Assembly: GCF_018271995.1 (NCBI RefSeq)
Contig: NZ_JAGUCO010000008.1
Location: 1 to 64,000, forward strand
Length of the DNA: 64,000 bases
Origin: Carboxylicivirga linearis
GTDB taxonomy: Bacteria; Bacteroidota; Bacteroidia; Bacteroidales; Marinilabiliaceae
Direction: 5' to 3'
The position numbers and the translations under genes are program-made. Positions within the stretch are counted from its first letter, which is position 1. Every line of letters starts with the position of its first letter. The notes below the pieces were generated by a model. It did no database searches and was not told the origin of the DNA. It saw nothing but the letters and a program-made list of their open reading frames with translations. This document shows positions 28,262 to 36,823 of the stretch, one piece after another.

Positions 28262-30087
28262 TTAAATAATGATAATAAAGTAAATAAAGGCCATTTCTTA
28301 TCCAATCCCTTATTGATATGTTGACTTAAAAGATGCTCTATACCAGCACTATTCAATCCAAAACTATCCAGATAACTTTTGGAAAGCAGGTGATCGTACA
28401 TGTAGTCTTTGAGATCCTCACGCATCCATTGCCCTAAGGGCACTGTAAACCCTCTTTTGCTGGTATTAAAATTATACTTGGGCATATTCTTTTTAAGCAC
28501 TGTTTTTAGTATGTGCTTTCGCTTACCATTCCCATAGCTTAAGACTGAATTCACCTTTAAGCTGGCCTCAATAAAAACTTTTGATAAGAATGGAACTCTG
28601 ACTTCAAGACCAACTCCCATACTGGCCCGATCTACCTTTAAAAGTGTTTTTTGCATCATTCCGTAAAACTCAGCTTTACGCATATTATTCAACAGGTCAT
28701 CCAGTTTGGTTGAATTGGAATAAGTATAAACACCAAAACCATTTTTAAAATGCGTATCCTTAAATTCCGGAAAAGTTCCATAAAGTTGCTCATCTTCAAA
28801 CCGGGCATGCAAGTTCATATGTGCTATAGCTTGTTTATTTACCACAACACCACTATTTAAATATTTCCCACCTAACAGTAGTTTATCCCCACCATAAGCC
28901 ATATATCGCATTAAGTATGGCCAATTGGCTAAAGACCTGTTTTTTGAAATGGATTCAAAACGCTCGTAACCATAAAACAGTTCATCACCACCATCACCTG
29001 ACAATGCCACTGTTAAACCTGATCGCGCATGCTTTGAAACCAAATAAGTTGGTATAATTGAGAAATCAGCAAAGGGTTCACTTAACACTCCAAATACCTC
29101 TTCCATTAAATTGGATGCTGAGCTTGCATTCATCCGGTCATAATGCCCTTTGGTATTTAACATTTGGGCTACAGTCTTCGCATCCTCCGTTTCATCATGC
29201 CTTGCACTATCACTACCGATTGTATATGTCGACAATTGATCATTTAAATTCTTACTAGCATTATAACATACCAGAGCAGAGTCGATACCCCCTGACAAAA
29301 AAGCCCCCAATGGAACATCAGCCATTAATTGAGACCTAACAGTAGATTCCAACTGTTCATTTACAAATTCAACTGCCTCATTCCAGTGCTGTATAGAGTT
29401 GTCAACCTTGTCAGGTAATTCCCAATAGCGCCATTTATTCAACTCCCCCTTTGAATTAATACTAATACATTCACCGGGTAACACTTGCCCTGTGTTTTTT
29501 TTAAGGCCTAAAGGAGCTGGTACATACTGCATCTTCAGATATAAACTCAGCACTTCCTGATCAATTTCTTCATTTATAAACCATGGGTGCTTACTTACCT
29601 GATCATACTGACTTGCGAACACTAGACCCTTCCTGTTATAGCCATAAAATATGGGCTTAATTCCTGCAAAATCCCTTACCAAATACAGGCAATCCTCCAA
29701 TGTATCGTAAATGGCCAAACCAAACATACCATCCAACAGTTCAACGGTTTTACGTAGCCCCCATTTTTCAAGAGCGCTTAATATGGTCTCTGTATCGCTA
29801 CTTCCTCTGAATTGGTAATCAGGAGTCTTTGCCCTCAAATCCAAATGGTTATACACTTCACCATTAAAAACAATAATATATCTGCCACTATTGCTGCACA
29901 TTGGTTGCCGGCCTGCAACCGACAAATCCAGAATAGCCAAACGGTTAAAGCCCAACTGTACCCGCTCGTTCCTGTAAAAATCAGTATCGTCAGGCCCTCC
30001 ATTTTTACTCAATTGAGTTAACTCTTCAAAGCGGCTTTGCTCAGTTAAATTTTCGGCGAGTCTGTATTCTCCTATAATTCTACACAT
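28237..30087 (-). CDS. asnB: Asparagine synthase (glutamine-hydrolysing) type amidotransferase, AsnB family
   Basis: 616 residues, full two-domain form. Met-Cys2-Arg-Ile gives the glutaminase nucleophile, and GGPDDTDFY, LGFNRLAILDLS and FNGEVYNHLDLR complete the Ntn domain (1-200). VPLGAFLSGGIDSALVCYN (~258) is the ATP site; SGDGGDELFYGYERF and RASMGVGLEVRVPFL are normal. In a capsule locus such genes more often amidate a uronic acid or similar sugar carboxylate (as WbpS does in Pseudomonas O-antigen) than make asparagine; I favour that role here because of the setting. It is followed by a GT4 with a 25-base overlap. Confidence 0.9.
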   Translation of the reverse strand: MCRIIGEYRLAENLTEQSRFEELTQLSKNGGPDDTDFYRNERVQLGFNRLAILDLSVAGRQPMCSNSGRYIIVFNGEVYNHLDLRAKTPDYQFRGSSDTETILSALEKWGLRKTVELLDGMFGLAIYDTLEDCLYLVRDFAGIKPIFYGYNRKGLVFASQYDQVSKHPWFINEEIDQEVLSLYLKMQYVPAPLGLKKNTGQVLPGECISINSKGELNKWRYWELPDKVDNSIQHWNEAVEFVNEQLESTVRSQLMADVPLGAFLSGGIDSALVCYNASKNLNDQLSTYTIGSDSARHDETEDAKTVAQMLNTKGHYDRMNASSASNLMEEVFGVLSEPFADFSIIPTYLVSKHARSGLTVALSGDGGDELFYGYERFESISKNRSLANWPYLMRYMAYGGDKLLLGGKYLNSGVVVNKQAIAHMNLHARFEDEQLYGTFPEFKDTHFKNGFGVYTYSNSTKLDDLLNNMRKAEFYGMMQKTLLKVDRASMGVGLEVRVPFLSKVFIEASLKVNSVLSYGNGKRKHILKTVLKKNMPKYNFNTSKRGFTVPLGQWMREDLKDYMYDHLLSKSYLDSFGLNSAGIEHLLSQHINKGLDKKWPLFTLLSLFKWQEKQNG

Positions 30088-30108
30088 AGTTTGTTGCCCA
30101 TCTTTACA

Positions 30109-31110
30109 CTACCAATTATCCAAAAATGGTAAGTGCTTCGGATAATGAATTGAGGATAATAAATCGTATATATTTTCTTTAAATGATCTCTTAAAGTTGA
30201 TGATTCGATAAACTGCTCCTTTACCCCCTCTGCCATCAAACACCATATAGTCCTTATCCCGGAAGTTAAAATAATCCATATGGTGAATACCTGAATTAAA
30301 TACAGTTCCATCTATGGCCTTCAGCATTGCTTTACCTTTCCTGAATTTCAACTCTGTTGCCGATAGTTTATGTAAAATCAATTGATAAACGGCCGTTCCA
30401 TATCCTTTTCTTCGACATTGAACCGGTATAATCACTTCTTGATCAGTAACAATTGGGCGACCTCCCGGACGGAAGCGATTACCTATACCCAATGGTGATT
30501 TGGGGTGCTCTTGCCATTTGGCATTCTCAAATTCGGAAGATACAAACAAGTGACAAACAGAATTGCGGTCTACATTAATCAGATAATGATTTCCCTTGAA
30601 TTCAAAATATGTGGTATCCAGGTACTCTCCTTCCAGCCAGGTCTCACTTTGTTCCCATCCCAATGGCCAGTTTGTACTCTTATACAATATTACTTTTTCA
30701 GCTTTTGCTGTTTCGGGTAGTAGGTAGTAGGTATTGTTCTTTTCAATGACCTGTGGGTATGATAAGTGAAATTCCTCATTTATAGGCTCTCCAAGCAGAG
30801 TCCAATCAAGAAGGTTATTCGATTTGAACACTCTTAATTCACCCTTAAACACTTTCAGAACCTCAACAAAAAGGTAAAGACCATCTTCAGCAGATATCAT
30901 CCATGGATCAGCAATGCCATCAAAACCATACTTTTGCTTTAAGGTCTCGCTGTCCAGTGTTGAAACAATATGACCTAGTGTATTTTCATCACTCCTACTG
31001 ATTCCCACTGACCATTTTTGTTTGCCTCTATGCTTATAAATAAATGGATAACGAAAATGAAAAATGCCCAGGATAATTAAGAAAACAAGAACTGAACTTA
31101 CTATTAACAT
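30109..31110 (-). CDS. GINT1-like beta-propeller protein of polysaccharide loci
   Basis: 333 residues with one N-terminal hydrophobic segment (LIVSSVLVFLIILGIFHFRY). The rest resembles the five-bladed propeller seen in GH43-like proteins and the N-terminal part of glucosamine-inositolphosphorylceramide-transferase-like proteins: YGFDGIADPWMISAEDGLYL, YPQVIEKNNTYYLLPET, RFRPGGRPIVTDQEVIIPVQ and VFDGRGGKGAVYR. Such proteins occur widely in bacterial EPS clusters, sometimes fused to formyltransferase or GT domains; none is fused here. It may bind or modify sugars; no activity can be claimed. Confidence 0.65.
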   Translation of the reverse strand: MLIVSSVLVFLIILGIFHFRYPFIYKHRGKQKWSVGISRSDENTLGHIVSTLDSETLKQKYGFDGIADPWMISAEDGLYLFVEVLKVFKGELRVFKSNNLLDWTLLGEPINEEFHLSYPQVIEKNNTYYLLPETAKAEKVILYKSTNWPLGWEQSETWLEGEYLDTTYFEFKGNHYLINVDRNSVCHLFVSSEFENAKWQEHPKSPLGIGNRFRPGGRPIVTDQEVIIPVQCRRKGYGTAVYQLILHKLSATELKFRKGKAMLKAIDGTVFNSGIHHMDYFNFRDKDYMVFDGRGGKGAVYRIINFKRSFKENIYDLLSSIHYPKHLPFLDNW

Positions 31111-31123
31111 TCTATAATTAATA

Positions 31124-32275
31124 CTATAAACTATTAAAAAATTGAGTCAAGCCATTTAAATTATTTGAATCGAAATTATTTAAACCAACTAAATGACCTT
31201 CATCCCTGATATGTTCAATCATAATATCTCCGTCTACCACTTTCTGTATCAATTCTCCATATACCTTCGCATCATACTTATCCGCAAGCAAAGCACTTTC
31301 TCCATTTTTGAAATAAAAACCTACTTCACCAACATTATTCGAAATAATAATGCTTTTACTAGCGCTATACTCTGAAATTTTATGGGGGAAACGAGCTATA
31401 TCTCTAACAATATTTCTTAATGGAATTAAAAGTCCTAAAGCTCCTTTATAATATGCCAATAAGTCATTATATTCAAGCTTTCTGTGTATTTCAATTCGCT
31501 CTGGATTTGTATCCTCCAATTCTCTTTTTAAATCATCAATTAAAGAATCTTGCCCATTTAAAATCAATATAAGTCTGACATTGCTATCAGATTGGACGCT
31601 TTTAAATGCTTCAATTACAAACTTAACAACAGATATATAATCTGTTGTACCGCAATACAGCAGGTAATTATAATTAAACATTTTTGCTTGTATATTTTCA
31701 ATTAGTTTGAAATCGAAAATAGCAGGTATTTTAAAAAGTTTTATTTCTTTATCATTGCGAGAAAGCTCATTCTTCAAGAATTCACTGATTACAAAAACCC
31801 CGTCAGACTTTCTTATCAAGTACTTCTCAAATAGCTTAGCATAATTTAATCTTTGTCTTGAATGACCCGTATCATTAAACTCACTCACTTTTTCTACATA
31901 ATCATATACAAGTTTCGCATTTAAGAGTTTCGCAAATAAAAGGTATCTCAAAAAACGTGCAGGAGACGAAGTATACACAATAAAAACCTTTGGAACTTTT
32001 CTGCTGATTAATGCCAATAATCTAAAAAATTCAAAAAGCCCAACAAGCTTTCTAAGGTATTTATGAACCGTATAACTTTTTACATCTAAATTGCTGGCAT
32101 TATATATTTTAACATCAGAACCATCTGAAACGACCGTATTGCGAACTTCTCTATTTATAACAAAAACTTGATTTCCTTCACTTGCAACATTCTGAGTTAT
32201 TGCTTTATATCGACTAATTTTGGCAGTATAGGCATTGGGATATCCAGCTATACCTAATATAAATACCTGATTCAC
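31124..32275 (-). CDS. Glycosyltransferase family 4, GTG start
   Basis: 383 residues. NQVFILGIAGYPNAYTAKIS begins the acceptor domain. The donor domain is divergent: YLLYCGTTDYISVVKFVIEA, RLILILNGQDSLIDDLK and the LLIPLRNIVRDIARFPHKIS/EYSASKSIIIS region keep the GT4 layout but with a weakened E(x7)E motif. The start is GTG at 32275, since TAA is in frame three codons upstream and no ATG is available before the first strand. Substrate unknown; confidence in the family is somewhat lower than for the other GT4s. Confidence 0.8.
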   Translation of the reverse strand: MNQVFILGIAGYPNAYTAKISRYKAITQNVASEGNQVFVINREVRNTVVSDGSDVKIYNASNLDVKSYTVHKYLRKLVGLFEFFRLLALISRKVPKVFIVYTSSPARFLRYLLFAKLLNAKLVYDYVEKVSEFNDTGHSRQRLNYAKLFEKYLIRKSDGVFVISEFLKNELSRNDKEIKLFKIPAIFDFKLIENIQAKMFNYNYLLYCGTTDYISVVKFVIEAFKSVQSDSNVRLILILNGQDSLIDDLKRELEDTNPERIEIHRKLEYNDLLAYYKGALGLLIPLRNIVRDIARFPHKISEYSASKSIIISNNVGEVGFYFKNGESALLADKYDAKVYGELIQKVVDGDIMIEHIRDEGHLVGLNNFDSNNLNGLTQFFNSL

Positions 32276-32295
32276 TATTGATTATATAGGTTGGG

Positions 32296-33498
32296 TTAAT
32301 TTTTCCTGGTAAAAGGGTTGACCGACGCTATTAATTTTCGGATAACATTACCCACATGATAAGTTTTTGAATCGTACACAAAATGTTTTCCATTATAAAA
32401 TCCTTCCTGATAACTTAAAAAGTTATGCTTTTTAATAATGGTTCTATCACAATAACGTTCTTTAAACGTCAAATAAACCGATGTAGGAACAAGATATAAG
32501 CCATCACCTTCCAAACCATGAATATAATTACAAATTAAAGGCTGCAAGGTTGTATCGTATTTTTCTCTATATTGGTTCGTTTTGTATGTAGTAAGAACAA
32601 ATTCCTTGTCCATTAGCATGTCATCCTTAAGGCAATATGTATCGACCACAAAATTCACCTTTAATCCTTTTGATAACGTACTTATGCCTTCTGGCATAAT
32701 TTCATAAAAGGCATCGTAAATTATAGAATTAGACTCAAGTGTCGTAAGTTTTAACACATTATCACCACACGATAACTGAACATTGTACAATTGCGTTGGG
32801 AATTTTATATGACTGCCTAAATCACCAAAATTGGTACTTCTTGAAACATATGGATAAACAAACAGTAGATCCTTCGTCACCATATAATCATAATAATACT
32901 TTTTCCACGACTGCCTTGACCAGTTTGTTACCCTTTGAGGCATATGAGTTGTCGAACTGATCGTTTCACTGGTTTCATTAAGATAAAGTTTAAAATTCAA
33001 CCACGACTCTCGACTCCAAAACTGCCCCAAGGAGCTCGGTACCTGCATAAAGTAAACATCCGAGTTACCTTTTAAAGGAATAAATGGCATTTCAACAAAT
33101 TCATTTATTGAATATGAATAGAGGGAAATTCCACATATTCTTTTCTCGGCCTTATAAAATTCATACGTCTGAACGACATAACTGTAAAAGTCCTGACTTA
33201 CGAAACAATCATCCTCAAGGACTATGATTCCGTCCTTTCCCTCTGACATATCTCCGCATGAAAGAACATGCTTTTTTAACCCCAGATTTTGATCGTGTTG
33301 TATAATGCGATATTTGCCAAATTCCCATTTAAAACTGTTGGCAACTTCCGAACAATCTGTATTATCCGAATAATCAATACTTACTATTAGCTCTACATTA
33401 ACTCCTTCAGGATAGCTAGCTGTGCTTAACGAATGTAACACTCTTTTTAATGCATGCGGGCGATTATAGGCTATTACAACGATAGGAATCAAAGACAT
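32296..33498 (-). CDS. GT-A glycosyltransferase (GT2-like, long form)
   Basis: 400 residues. SLIPIVVIAYNRPHALKRVL and VELIVSIDYSDNTD are the GT-A nucleotide-binding start, and GIIVLEDDCFVSQDFYSYVV carries the acidic metal motif. The GT13-like spacing of the LEDD motif is typical of bacterial enzymes that resemble N-acetylglucosaminyltransferase I. The C-terminal 230 residues are specific to this subgroup and unannotated to my knowledge. It precedes a GT4 gene by 20 bases and follows the ABC-transporter ATPase gene by three, linking chain assembly and export in one transcript. Confidence 0.82.
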   Translation of the reverse strand: MSLIPIVVIAYNRPHALKRVLHSLSTASYPEGVNVELIVSIDYSDNTDCSEVANSFKWEFGKYRIIQHDQNLGLKKHVLSCGDMSEGKDGIIVLEDDCFVSQDFYSYVVQTYEFYKAEKRICGISLYSYSINEFVEMPFIPLKGNSDVYFMQVPSSLGQFWSRESWLNFKLYLNETSETISSTTHMPQRVTNWSRQSWKKYYYDYMVTKDLLFVYPYVSRSTNFGDLGSHIKFPTQLYNVQLSCGDNVLKLTTLESNSIIYDAFYEIMPEGISTLSKGLKVNFVVDTYCLKDDMLMDKEFVLTTYKTNQYREKYDTTLQPLICNYIHGLEGDGLYLVPTSVYLTFKERYCDRTIIKKHNFLSYQEGFYNGKHFVYDSKTYHVGNVIRKLIASVNPFTRKN

Positions 33499-33501
33499 AA
33501 G

Positions 33502-34797
33502 TTATGATATTTTGTTTTGTTCTTGCTGAAACAAGACATATCCATGAAGTTTTGAATTAGGCAAAGCTGTTGATCCAAGAATATTGGATTCTACCACCTC
33601 AATTTCCATTACATCATCTATAACATCCATTACTCCATACTGATCCTTCATCCAGATTCTAAAATAATAGATATCAGGCAAAAGACTTAGATTAAAGACC
33701 TTATATTCAAACTCATTTACGCCCTTTTCAAGAATCAGCTCCTTTTTAGTAAATTCATTACTAACGCAAGTCACCCTCACTCCATACCTATCGGTTATGA
33801 TGATTGAAAAATCAAATTTCCGAACCTCGGCACTGATATTATCAATTTTTGACCTGATTATTAAGTTCGAACCTATTGGTATTTTCTTGGAATCCAGAAC
33901 AACCTTATTCTGATACTCGTATCCAACACTCAGATCAATAAGTTTACCTTTTAAATGTCCCTTTCTATCGGTATAAGTACTTAGATCACTACCATTCAAT
34001 CCCTTATTACCATCATTCAGATAAATTTCAATCCCTTCTTTCACATCCCCATCAAACTTCACACCTCCTGCATCAAGTATTACAGATCGACTACATAAAG
34101 ACTGAATAGCCCCCATACTATGACTTACAAACAAGACTGTTCGTCCATCATTTCGTGATACATCCTGCATTTTACCAATGGCTTTTTTCTGAAATTCAGC
34201 ATCTCCTACTGCCAACACCTCATCAACAACCAAAATTTCCGGTTCTAAATGTGCAGCCACTGCAAAACCCAGTCGTACCTTCATTCCACTTGAGTACCTT
34301 TTTACCGGAGTATCGATATAGCGCTCACAACCTGAGAAATCTACAATCTCATCCAGTTTCGAACGTATTTCTGATTTGCTCATTCCTAAAATTGCACCAT
34401 TCAGGAAAATATTCTCACGACCTGTTAACTCAGGATGAAAGCCTGTACCAACTTCTAACAAAGAACCGATCCTGCCATCATATTGAATACTACCAGTTGT
34501 TGGTCCAGTTACCTTTGATAATATCTTTAATAATGTTGATTTACCGGCCCCATTCTTGCCAATGATACCAACAACTTCCCCGGGCATCACTTCAAAATTA
34601 ATATTCCGAAGGGCCCATACATATTCTGAGTTACCCTTATTTGCTCTGTCATTTATTTCACCAATCTTAAGAATAGGATCACCCTTACCTCTCATTTTTG
34701 ACCACCAACGATTTAGATCATGAGAAAGGGTGCCTGTTCCTATTGTACCCAATCGATATTGCTTAGAGACATTTTCTATTTTTATTATTGGTTTCAT
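33502..34797 (-). CDS. wzt: Polysaccharide ABC transporter ATP-binding protein with C-terminal substrate domain (Wzt)
   Basis: 431 residues. Residues 1-245 form the ATPase: Walker A GIIGKNGAGKST (~77-88), signature RYSSGMKVRLG (~167-177), Walker B EILVVDEVLAVGD (~187-199), and His226 in FVSHSMGA. Residues ~280-431 form an immunoglobulin-like beta domain comparable to the C-terminal carbohydrate-binding domain of Wzt in E. coli O8/O9a, which recognises the modified non-reducing end before export. With the Wzm partner at 35982-36818 it exports the glycan across the inner membrane. The deacetylase-like gene between the two overlaps it by four bases. Confidence 0.92.
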   Translation of the reverse strand: MKPIIKIENVSKQYRLGTIGTGTLSHDLNRWWSKMRGKGDPILKIGEINDRANKGNSEYVWALRNINFEVMPGEVVGIIGKNGAGKSTLLKILSKVTGPTTGSIQYDGRIGSLLEVGTGFHPELTGRENIFLNGAILGMSKSEIRSKLDEIVDFSGCERYIDTPVKRYSSGMKVRLGFAVAAHLEPEILVVDEVLAVGDAEFQKKAIGKMQDVSRNDGRTVLFVSHSMGAIQSLCSRSVILDAGGVKFDGDVKEGIEIYLNDGNKGLNGSDLSTYTDRKGHLKGKLIDLSVGYEYQNKVVLDSKKIPIGSNLIIRSKIDNISAEVRKFDFSIIITDRYGVRVTCVSNEFTKKELILEKGVNEFEYKVFNLSLLPDIYYFRIWMKDQYGVMDVIDDVMEIEVVESNILGSTALPNSKLHGYVLFQQEQNKIS

Positions 34798-35972
34798 CTA
34801 AACTTATAATTTTCACGCATAATATTAAACAACACACTGCCCCACATGCCAATACATACAAGAAGCAAACTCCATATTTTATAATACGTTTCAGAAATAT
34901 TTACATTAATAACAACTAAAAGAATAATTACAGATAAGACGAAGAAGAGTACCAGTTTGAACTTAAGGATACGAATAACAACAATACCGCTTAGAATTCC
35001 TGCAAATAACATTAATAAATACCACGAAAGGAATTTCAGAAAGATTGAAGTACGATAAATCTTCCATTCCATTAGTAAAGAAGTATTCTCAATATTGTAA
35101 AAGGATGGTAGCTTTTTATTCAACTTTTTACGCCATATATGACTTTTGGAAAATGAACTATTATCTGATATAGTTTCATATACTTCATTAAAAGTAGTAA
35201 ACGAAACTCCTTCTAAATTGTGTAAATGCTTTAACAACTTATCTAAGGTTTCTATCTGAATTACGGATCTGCATGAATCATTACTTTGGAAATCGTAAGA
35301 GTGGAACAATACCACTATGTATTTTTGAGTGTTAGCTTGTAAGCTTTCTGCATTAACTAAATAGGAATCAACTTCATCAATATCTGATTGGTAGGGCATA
35401 AATAGAATGCTATCGTCATTAAAACTGAAATCGTGATTAATATTTGAAGAGACTATTTTAAAATCAAGCTCTTTTAAAACTTTCACAGTTGTACTGTCGT
35501 AACTATTCCAGGGAGGAATAAAAGTTCTGCAATCAATATTAAAAACGCTATCCAAATAGGTTTTCCCGGAAGAAATTAGTTGGTGTTGCTTCGAATAATG
35601 CAGTCCTTTAAATTCTGATTTATTATTGATATCAATGCTATTATTAAAATGAGAAAATCCATGTAAACCTACCTCAACAATACCATACTTTATGTACCTA
35701 TCTAACAACTCTGTTTTATCATCACTCAATCCCTTACTAGAATCCGCCTCCATAAAATCTTCCTCTGATTTATGAAAAGGTATAACTCCAACAACTAAAG
35801 GTATATCATTTTCTTTGAACAACTTAAATAGTTGCTCTTCCAATTTAGTGTCGCTATCCGAAGAGTAGTCGTCGTATCTGAAGATTATTTTCACTTTACA
35901 TTCCGATGCTTTTAAGGAAAATAACGCTATAGACAATAAACTAACAATCAGTATATGAACCTTCAATCTCAT
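34794..35972 (-). CDS. Membrane-anchored DUF2334-type polysaccharide deacetylase
   Basis: 392 residues. Signal peptide 1-21, then a deacetylase domain: IIFRYDDYSSDSD (Asp34, Asp35), VVGVIPFHKSE, and EVGLHGFSHFNNS with His104 and His108, followed by FIPPWNSYD. The last 75 residues hold two or three membrane helices and a basic end, so the catalytic domain should face the periplasm. It is inserted between the wzt and wzm genes, overlapping wzt by four bases, which argues for a role in processing the exported chain at the membrane, for example on the reducing or non-reducing end. Substrate unknown. Confidence 0.78.
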   Translation of the reverse strand: MRLKVHILIVSLLSIALFSLKASECKVKIIFRYDDYSSDSDTKLEEQLFKLFKENDIPLVVGVIPFHKSEEDFMEADSSKGLSDDKTELLDRYIKYGIVEVGLHGFSHFNNSIDINNKSEFKGLHYSKQHQLISSGKTYLDSVFNIDCRTFIPPWNSYDSTTVKVLKELDFKIVSSNINHDFSFNDDSILFMPYQSDIDEVDSYLVNAESLQANTQKYIVVLFHSYDFQSNDSCRSVIQIETLDKLLKHLHNLEGVSFTTFNEVYETISDNSSFSKSHIWRKKLNKKLPSFYNIENTSLLMEWKIYRTSIFLKFLSWYLLMLFAGILSGIVVIRILKFKLVLFFVLSVIILLVVINVNISETYYKIWSLLLVCIGMWGSVLFNIMRENYKFR

Positions 35973-35981
35973 GTTTAACCC

Positions 35982-36818
35982 TTAAACAGTATCCATAAAG
36001 TTCTTCTCAGTCTTATTAAAAATAGCCAGACCAATGACGAATATAAGAACAGAAAATACCAGACTGTAGAATAACAATCCCCAAGAGAAAGTTCCTACAG
36101 AGAAGAACATATATTTAAAAGTCTCGATGATACCAACCATTGGGTTGATCATTACCCATATTTTATATTGCTCTGGAATCTCTGAAAGTGGGTAGATCAC
36201 AGATGACCCATACATCGCCAATTGTATACCAAATTTGATAAGGAACTTAAGATCTCGGTATTTGGTGGTCATAGACGAAATAGTCATTCCCAGCCCCAAG
36301 CTTAATAAGGCCATCATTATGACTAATAGTGGAAATAATGCCAATGTTGGGCTTATCGAAACAGGTACTCCAATGATTACATAATAGACATATATAAGCA
36401 GGAAAAGCAATAGTTGCAGGCCAAACTGAATTAAGTTTGAAAATACTATTGACAAAGGTGTGACTGCCCTTGGAAAATAGACTTTACCAAACAAACTAGA
36501 GTTACTAACAAATGTATCAGAAATTGTTGTCAGACTCGTTGCAAAATAGTTCCAGGCTGTAATACCTGCCAGGTAAAACAAACTATGCGGGATGCCATCA
36601 GCCGGTAAATCGGCTATATTTCCGAATATAAATGTATAGATAAATGTAGTAAAAAGTGGTTGAATAAAAAACCAGGCGGGACCTAATATCGTTTGCTTAT
36701 ACACCGAAACAAAATCCCTTCGTACAAAAAGCACCAGCAGATCCCTGTAACTCCATATTTCTTTAAGCCTTAAATCAAAAACTTTGTCCTTTGGCTTAAT
36801 GACATTGGCATATTCCAT
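35982..36818 (-). CDS. wzm: Polysaccharide ABC transporter permease (Wzm/TagG family)
   Basis: 278 residues from ATG 36818. A TTG three codons upstream would overlap the previous gene by four bases and is the less likely start. Six membrane helices with the ABC-2 pattern: YRDLLVLFVRRDFVSVYKQT (coupling region), ILGPAWFFIQPLFTTFIYTF, and IYPLSEIPEQYKIWVMINPM. The protein pairs with the ATPase at 33502-34797 to move lipid-linked polysaccharide to the periplasm. Length and motif order are normal. Confidence 0.93.
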   Translation of the reverse strand: MEYANVIKPKDKVFDLRLKEIWSYRDLLVLFVRRDFVSVYKQTILGPAWFFIQPLFTTFIYTFIFGNIADLPADGIPHSLFYLAGITAWNYFATSLTTISDTFVSNSSLFGKVYFPRAVTPLSIVFSNLIQFGLQLLLFLLIYVYYVIIGVPVSISPTLALFPLLVIMMALLSLGLGMTISSMTTKYRDLKFLIKFGIQLAMYGSSVIYPLSEIPEQYKIWVMINPMVGIIETFKYMFFSVGTFSWGLLFYSLVFSVLIFVIGLAIFNKTEKNFMDTV

Positions 36819-36823
36819 TACTT

